The notes under the pieces were generated by a model, which worked only from the letters and a program-made list of their open reading frames with translations, was not told where the DNA came from and did not search any database. From Amblyomma americanum (Eukaryota; Arthropoda; Arachnida; Ixodida; Ixodidae), in contig NC_135497.1 of NCBI RefSeq assembly GCF_052857255.1, positions 183,558,204-183,622,203 of the forward strand: 64,000 nucleotides of DNA. Reading direction: 5' to 3'. Position 1 is the first letter of the stretch. The number at the start of each line of letters is the position of its first letter. Below are positions 57,816 to 64,000 of the stretch, piece by piece. Both the position numbers and the translations under genes were made by a program.

Positions 57816-58123
57816 CAGCCGCGGTGGCTTAGTGGTTAGGGCGCTCGGCTACTGATACGGACGGAGTTCCCGGGTTCGAATCCGACCGTGGCGGCTACGT
57901 TTCACCTCCATTGAAACGCAAAGGTGCCCGTGTGCGTTGCGATGTCAGTGCATTTTAAAGACCCCAAGGTGGTCGAAATTATTCTCGAGCCCTCCACTAC
58001 GGCTCCTCATTCTTCCTTTCTTCTTTCACGCCCTCCTTTATCCCTCCCTTGCGCCGCGGTTCGGGTGTCCGCCGAGATATGTAAGGAAGATACTGCACCG
58101 TTTCCTTTCCCCAAAATCCACGC
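57816..58123 (+). mobile_element. Ruka-type SINE
   Basis: Complete head, B box 'gggttcgaatcc', and body with 'gtggtcgaaattatt'. The tail 'cctttccccaaaatcca' lacks the ATT expansion. Somewhat diverged. Confidence 0.88.
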
Positions 58124-58139
58124 GCTTGCGTAGCACAGC

Positions 58140-58201
58140 TCTCCAGGAATTACGCGAAACTGGTCAACCTCGGCCAGTGTATAGGTCACGCTGCTGCTGC
58201 A

Positions 58202-58234
<33 letters not shown>

Positions 58235-58930
58235 GCCGCCGCCGTCGCTGCTGCTGCTGCTGTTGCGTGTAACTACCTGGTGGAGAACAGGCGAGACGTC
58301 AAGCCCGTCTCTTCGAGGAATGCACAGAGGCACTCCAAGGTTCGCTCACGGGTGCGCGCACTGTCCCGCGGCCACAATGCGTCTTGAGGGAGTCTGGTAG
58401 TATGCCCAGCGCCCTATAGGCCGCAAGTATATTGTGACGAGCATCGGTGAACGCGGCACAGTGAAGCAGCAGGTACTGTAGTGTTTCCACTGCACCGCAT
58501 CCGTGACACACGTCACTGGTCGCGATTCCGTGACGCTCCCGTCGTTCCCCGGGCCACACACAGCCAATGCGCGCCGAGGAACATTACACTTTGCGACGGC
58601 GTGAGCGCGTGACATCCGGTGATGCTGTCGATGCGCTCACCTCCTGCGATGCGTGGCTCGGGGTGCTGCTTTCGGAGATGGTCCTGGATGGCCGCACGCA
58701 CATCCTCCTGCGCAAGGGGCAGGTCGCGAGGAGGTAGTTGATGTGCGGCGGTCGTAGGTCGTCAGCTTCTTCGTTGCCGGTGATGCCGCAGTATCCGGGC
58801 CCCCACTGCGCACGCACGGCGCATCCTCTACACGCGAGGCGCTCGATGCGCGAGCAAATGTCCCGCACTATTGGCGTACCGAGGCCGTTGGATTGCCGGC
58901 GGCTGAGGGCGCCGCGGGAGTCGCACAGCA
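58140..58930 (-). pseudogene. Same LINE family, C-terminal fragment in opposite orientation
   Basis: Read leftward it begins 'LLCDSRGALSRR', the very point where the copy at 55130-56929 breaks off. It continues with the end of RNase H ('WGPGYCGITGNEEAD') and a C-terminal zinc-type motif ('VCHGCGAVETLQYLLLHC'). Frames are broken. Together the two fragments cover RT to C-terminus of one family. Confidence 0.75.
58188..58265. repeat. CTG/CCG trinucleotide repeat
   Basis: About 78 bases of mostly CTG units with a CCG block, inside the LINE fragment. Confidence 0.9.
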
Positions 58931-58936
58931 GGAAAA

Positions 58937-59221
58937 TTCGTTTTTGGGGAAAGAAAATGGCACATTATGTCTCATATGTCGGCGGAAACCTGAACCACGC
59001 CGTAAGGGAAGGGATAAAAGGACGGAATACGAAAATAAAATAAGAAAGAGGTGCCGTAATGGAGGGCTCCGGAATAATTTCGACCACCTGGGGATCTATA
59101 ACGTGGACTGACATCACACAGCACACGTCTCTTTACCTGTTGGACTCCATCGAAACGCAGCCGCCGTGGTCGGGTTCAAACCCGGGAACTCCGGATCAGT
59201 AGCCGGATCAGTAGTCGGCGG
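58937..59221 (-). mobile_element. Ruka-type SINE, head disrupted
   Basis: Tail, body and B box present. The head ends in a duplicated 'ggatcagtag' and is cut. Confidence 0.8.
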
Positions 59222-59229
59222 TAAGGAAA

Positions 59230-59335
59230 AATTCGTTTTTGTATAAAAGAAATGGCGCAGTGTCTGCCTCACATATCGGCAAACACCTGAACCGCGCTGT
59301 AAGGGAAGGAATAAAGGAGGGAATTAGAGAAGAAA
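59230..59335 (-). mobile_element. SINE 3' fragment
   Basis: 'aagaaatggcgcagtgtctg' through 'gtaagggaaggaataaagg', tail part only. Confidence 0.75.
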
Positions 59336-59423
59336 AATTTGGAGGACGCTTAAGCTTCGTCTTTAAGAGTGAGAAGCGACAGCACGTTGCAGCGCTACCA
59401 AGGAGTCCATGGAACATAATAAT

Positions 59424-59625
59424 AATTGGTTTTGTGGGGAAAGGAAATGGCGCAGTATCTGTCTCATATATCGTTGGACACCTGAACCGCGCCGTAAGGG
59501 AAGGGTAAAGGAGGGAGTGAAAGAAGAAAGGAAGAGAGAGGTGCCGTAGTGGAGGGCTCCGGAATAATTTCGACCACCTGGGGATCTTTAACGTGCACTG
59601 ACATCGCACAGCACACGGGCGCCTT
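59424..59625 (-). mobile_element. Ruka-type SINE, headless, at the outer homology boundary
   Basis: Runs from tail to 'cacacgggcgcctt' and stops there. Palindrome homology starts within a few bases (about 59630 with left 11472). Confidence 0.82.
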
Positions 59626-59898
59626 GTGTGTAATCTCGTGTACTTCGAGAAATTACTAAGTTGAAAGCATCAACCATTGCTATGATTCGCAGAAACTGAC
59701 AACGCGCCTATAAGCACTGAAACCCCGCGCTCAACGCCTTTCCGCGACGCCACTCCCTGGCCTTTTGCCTACCGCGAGCCCGCTAGCGACTGGAGCGCCA
59801 CCTCGTTTGTTTGCAAACATGAAGGAGGTCTATATCCTCTCCGTTGCAAAACAACGGAAAGGCTGTGCACGAGTCAGGTCGCAATTTATATTCCGAGA

Positions 59899-60130
59899 GC
59901 CGCCGCGGTGGCGAAGTGGTTATAGCTCTCGGCTGCTGATCCGAAAGACGCGGGTTCGATCCCGGCCACGGCGGTCGCATTCCAATGGAGGCGAAATTCT
60001 AGAGACCCGTGTGCTGTGCGATGTCAGTGCACATTAAACAACCTCAGGAGGGCAAAATTTCCGAAGCCTTTCACTACGGCGTCCCACCTAGCCAGAGTCG
60101 TTTTGGGATGCAAAACCTTCATAAGCCATT
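59899..60130 (+). mobile_element. tRNA-derived SINE, subfamily B
   Basis: Mirror of 10978-11205, with head, B box and 'gcaaaaccttcataa' end. Confidence 0.85.
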
Positions 60131-60183
60131 TCTTTTTTCAAGAAAAGAAAAAAAAAGTGTCCGTCAGAATGCCCCTTCATTTT

Positions 60184-60320
60184 CCATAATGCGATACAGC
60201 GCGAATAAAGACGGGGACGAAGCGAGTGTCTTGTCTCGCTTCGTCCCCGTCTTTATTCGCGCTGTATCGCATTATGGAAAATTACCTAACTAGCCCGATC
60301 TGCCACTCTTGCAAGTTATA
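60184..60320 (+). mobile_element. Hairpin-headed short mobile element (copy 2)
   Basis: 137 bp, private to the right arm. Perfect 43 bp inverted repeat (60184-60226 and 60235-60277) with an 8-base loop, then a 43-base tail containing 'taactagccc'. Flanked by an 11 bp duplication, cccttcatttt (60173-60183 and 60321-60331). The left arm has the uninterrupted site at about 10925-10940. Confidence 0.8.
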
Positions 60321-60331
60321 CCCTTCATTTT

Positions 60332-61577
60332 GTCTTCCTACTTTTCGGTTTTGTATAAGATGTAAAAATGAACAACGGAAAAAACGCAAGTGGGAGGCCC
60401 TTGCGCTTCACTGCGTGCGACGGGAAAAAGTGCAGGTCACACTGCACAGCTGCGTACGCCACCTAGAGGGCGCCACTGTGAATCAAGGAGGAAGAGCACA
60501 ATGCGCGTTCCATATGCGCGTTCGGGCTCGCGTGCACGCAGCCTGACCCTGCAGCTCAGTCGGAGCTGGCCTGCTGCCGCTAGGGGACAGCACTGCGAGA
60601 TCTGTCTACTTGGACAGCTATCCACACGAGCACCGGGCCTCTCGGGCTGACCTTGAGTGAACGCCGGCACTCTCGAGCTTGACCTTCCGCGAGCAGCGGA
60701 ACCGTTGGAACTGACCCTCTGCGAGTAGGGTGCTATCCCTTAGGCCTTTTGGTAAGTGGGTTTTCTTTTCGCCCTACTGGAAGCGCCGTCGTAGGCCTAC
60801 GCATTACCACATAGCACCGCATAGCCGCACGCCGTGCCTCATTCGAGAGCAGCGAGGGAAACCGAAGTCTGGATTAGGCAACGTCACTGCTGCCAGGTGC
60901 CTTCTGGTAGACACCGTGTGCCGCGTTTGTTTTGCTCGTTTGAACTTCGGCCGTGGCAGAGGCGGCCTTGAAGGAAAGGGTCAAGCGTTGCTCGAGTTGA
61001 TTAGTCACCGAGTCTGTTCTTTCGCGCTGGTGGGCGTGCTTGTTTTTAGTTTTTCCGCTCGGACGCCAAACGCCGCCAACCGCTGACTGGCGCTCTGATA
61101 TCGACTGCTTAGCGCGGGTTGCTATACGGTAACCCGTCACCTTACCTGTCTTCATCTATTTTTATAGCTTTAAGTCTTGCGGCGCTGTACTCGTCTTGGG
61201 GAGTTTCGCCAGATGAACGAAGCATTGTTCCGAGCATTTTCGTACGCGTCTTTCTGTAATCTAATTTTGCTGACAGAAAGCAATTGTATTTTTCCTACGT
61301 GCTCTTATCCACCGTAGCAGGCTCCGAGACGGTTGGGTGAAATAGCTTTTCCTGGCCCTGCGTCTTTTATATAGCGTTCTTTTTCAACTGTATACTCTTC
61401 TCAAGGTACTACCATTTCGTTGGCAGCAGGTGTCGCAGTGCCTACGTATTTCATGGTGAGCATGACTGGCGCTTTCTCGAGGGTGTATTTGATAGCCGCG
61501 CACCAGCGTCCATGGCACGCCTATTCGACTGCATAGAGGACTACTTTAGCGAAGGGCTTTTTTTTCAGTAACTATCC
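60332..61577. other. Mirrored unassigned segment
   Basis: Reverse of left 9690-10920. Contains the mirrored 93-codon frame at 60874-61155 (minus). Nothing else recognised. Confidence 0.4.
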
Positions 61578-61764
61578 CCTGCAATGACTCAGTGGCTATA
61601 GCATTCGGTCATGGAGCCTCGCGGGGTCGAACCTCAGCCGCGGCAGTCGCACTCAGATGGAGGAGAAATACAAAAACGCCCGTATACTATGCGATGTAGT
61701 GCACGTTAAAGAACCCCAGGTGGTCGAAATTTACCTTTAGCCTTCCACTACGGCGCCCCAAGGG
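61578..61764 (+). mobile_element. Diverged tRNA-derived SINE
   Basis: Mirror of 9500-9688: 'ctcagtggctatagcattcg', B box remnant 'ggggtcgaacctc', body 'aggtggtcgaaatt'. Confidence 0.65.
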
Positions 61765-62204
61765 GTCACGATGCGTGCAGGATTGTTGACGAACTGCGTG
61801 CGTGTGCGTAAACGAGTGGTCATAACTATGTAAAAGCAGATCATTGTTTCGTTGTTCACAGGCGTCTAGAGCGAAGGAGAGATGTTTCGTGGTTTGAAAC
61901 TTGATTGGTCAGTAAGCAAGCGTTTTGTTATATTTTTTAACCACCACTAGTCGCGAATTGCTATGCGCGCCGTGCACAGCCGGACAGAGCGTTTCGGTGG
62001 CGGGCAAAAGCGATGAAGCGCCCAAAGGCGCTACGCCATGCAGGGCCGGATTAAGAAAAATGGAGGCCCTGGGCTAATGCGCATGCAGGCCCCCTTTCCC
62101 TATACTTACCCCCCCCCCTCCCCCATGTCTGCTACGCTACTGGAAATATGCCATGTTTCATTTTACTTCCACGAAATAAAAAGAACGAAGTGCGATCAAC
62201 GTGA

Positions 62205-62301
<97 letters not shown>
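62205..62301. repeat. ATT microsatellite
   Basis: About 97 bases. The left-arm equivalent (about 9040-9064) has only a few units, so the tract expanded here or contracted there. Confidence 0.95.
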
Positions 62302-62302
<1 letters not shown>

Positions 62303-62324
62303 AGGGAACAACAAAACTTGCTTG

Positions 62325-62485
62325 AAACGCGATTTTTCGGAGCCCTGCACTACGGCACCCCTTTCTCCTTTTCTACTTTCGCTCCCTCTTTCATCCCATT
62401 CCTTACGGCGCGGTTCAGGTGTCCGCCAATGTGTGAGACAAATACTGCGCCGTTTCCTTTCCCGAAAAAACCAACCAACCAACCT
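62325..62485 (+). mobile_element. SINE 3' fragment
   Basis: Mirror of 8856-9008: 'cggagccctgcactacggc' to 'ccgaaaaaaccaaccaacc'. Confidence 0.8.
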
Positions 62486-63123
62486 TGCTTGAAACGCGTG
62501 CTGTTGTAAACACCAACACACATGTTCAGTTTGCGATTAATCTGCTATCTGTTTTCAGTAAAAGCTAGGCTTTAAGGAAAAGTTTAGTGCACTCAAGACG
62601 GACAAGAACGTAGAAAAGACAACACAGCTCAGATATCAATCCTTCTGAAGCTAGGCTTTGTTTGCATCACTAAGTGTAATCCAGTGAGGAGACGCATGGT
62701 TGTATCCAAAACATTCTTTATTAAAATTCAGTATCAGACTGCAGTAATCGTCATACACGTTACTCTATAAATATGCAATAGATATATACTATACTTAAGG
62801 CAATACAAACACCATAAAATGCACTAGAATACAGATGAAAATTACCAACTGTAATTACAAAACTTTATTTCAAAATGTTTTCGTTAAAGGTAAGACATGC
62901 AAGGACGACACCAAATAAACGTGGCACTATCAAAAACAACAAGCATACAGTTCTTTATAAGCACGCTAAATATCACATGAACAAACAAGAGACGAACAAC
63001 GAAGATTTGTATATCTTACACTGCTCAGCGTTTCATTGGCAACGTGGCGGCTGGGAGGCGACACAACGAATTTATTGGAACTATTCACGTATAGCGCAAA
63101 CAGTCCTCTTTTAAAATGGCATC

Positions 63124-63440
63124 TTTAATAAATAATAGTAATAAATTGGTTTTGAGGGAAAGGAAATGGCGCAGTATCTGTCTCGCATATCTTTGGAAAC
63201 CTGAACCGCGCCGTAAGGGAAGGGATGGAGGGAGTGAAAGAAGAAAGGGAGAGGTGCCGTAGTGGAGGGCTCCGAAATAATTTCGACCACCTGGGGATCT
63301 TTAACGTCCACTGACATCGCACAGCACACGGGCGCCTTAGCGTTTTTCCTCCATAAAAACGCAGCCGCCGCGGTCGGGTTCGAACCCGGGAACTCCGGAT
63401 CAGTAGTCGAGTGCCCTAACCACTGAGCCACCGCGGCGGG
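63124..63440 (-). mobile_element. Ruka-type SINE, shared with the left arm
   Basis: Mirror of 7575-7897, complete with head at 63440. Same flank 'tcagtggcatgtttcg'. Confidence 0.9.
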
Positions 63441-64000
63441 TCAGTGGCATGTTTCGTGCCTTCGCTTTGGCGAAATCAGATATAGTCTGTTCGAAGGATA
63501 GATCGCGGAGGAGGTCACATTCAATGGACATGATAGCAAGCGAGTTCACCTTGTCGTCAAGGAGGATTGAACGAAGGCTGATTTTTTATCAGCGACAGCT
63601 CGGAAAACGATCGTTCGGTCTCACGGTTTGCCACGGGTATGCTAAGCACATTCGCAAAGCAATAGAAAGGTTCGGAAACACATCAATCAGCTTTCTTTCA
63701 TGCAGCAACTTCATTATTTTCAGGGGCTGGCGTCCTGGCACAGAGTTGTGCAGAAAGTTCGCAAACCGAACGATTTCAGTGGAAAATGCTTGCTACAAAT
63801 CATTTTTGTAGGTCTTCACCAGCTTCCTGCTTTGCCAGAGATGATTCGCTCCCAACTTCTGTCAGTAATTTTAAGAATCCGAACCTTTCGCAGGGTTCAG
63901 TGTAGGCAGCCTTTCGCACTCGCGAAGCAGAGACTAGACTGTCAAGTACAACATTGTAGGTCTCTACGATAAACTTTTTTTTACCTTGTAGCGCGCTATC

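Larger units (their letters stand above)
62041..64000 (-). mobile_element. hAT element, 3' end, right-arm copy (runs off the window)
   Basis: Starts with the 3' inverted end cagggccggattaag, preceded by the TSD acgccatg (62033-62040). The transposase C-terminal remnant is at 63441-64000, in mirrored frames with about the same damage as the left arm. The rest should lie beyond the window. Confidence 0.85.

Overview
The window looks like repeat-rich nuclear DNA of an animal, most likely a hard (metastriate) tick. About twenty copies of tRNA-derived SINEs match the tick Ruka type: an internal pol III A box and B box, a body ending 'caggtggtcgaaatt', a pyrimidine-rich 3' part, and an ATT-type tail. 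All the other long coding sequence is transposon-derived. There is no operon structure, no rRNA and no bacterial signal. One short stretch (2013-2148, minus) looks like an exon of a host gene.

The main feature is a giant inverted repeat. Bases 7010-40122 (left arm, about 33 kb) are repeated in reverse orientation at 40473-64000 (right arm), with a 350 bp spacer at 40123-40472. The symmetry axis is near 40,297. The right arm is still pairing when the window ends, so the palindrome continues beyond it. The arms are not identical. They differ by roughly 1-5 percent by eye and by private insertions and deletions. Between 11473-14438 (left) and 54915-59630 (right) they do not match.

The arms are built from nested mobile elements. 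(1) A 5.7 kb hAT-type DNA transposon (3482-9222) with a perfect 8 bp target duplication; its 3' end reappears at 62041-64000. (2) An old Ty3/gypsy element ('gypsy2'; 16876-39194 minus and 41397-52389 plus). Its gag is split by a long-TIR foldback DNA transposon, which is split by a poly(A)-tailed R2-clade retrotransposon outside rDNA, which is split by an RTE retrotransposon whose 5' end is a tRNA-like pol III promoter. (3) The 3' LTR of gypsy2 is split by another APE-type LINE ('LINE3') with a CATC/ATGG tail. (4) In the left arm only, a young, nearly intact gypsy element ('gypsy1', 17108-24947, LTRs about 99.7 percent identical) landed in that ATGG tail. It has uninterrupted gag and pol reading frames joined by a canonical -1 frameshift site.

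The outer part of the window (1-3473) holds a SINE, a hairpin-headed short element and the candidate exon. The mismatched segment of the right arm (54.9-59.6 kb) holds two inverted fragments of another LINE and several SINEs. No cellular pathway is encoded here. The interest lies in the palindrome, its layered insertion history, and several unusual mobile-element structures.
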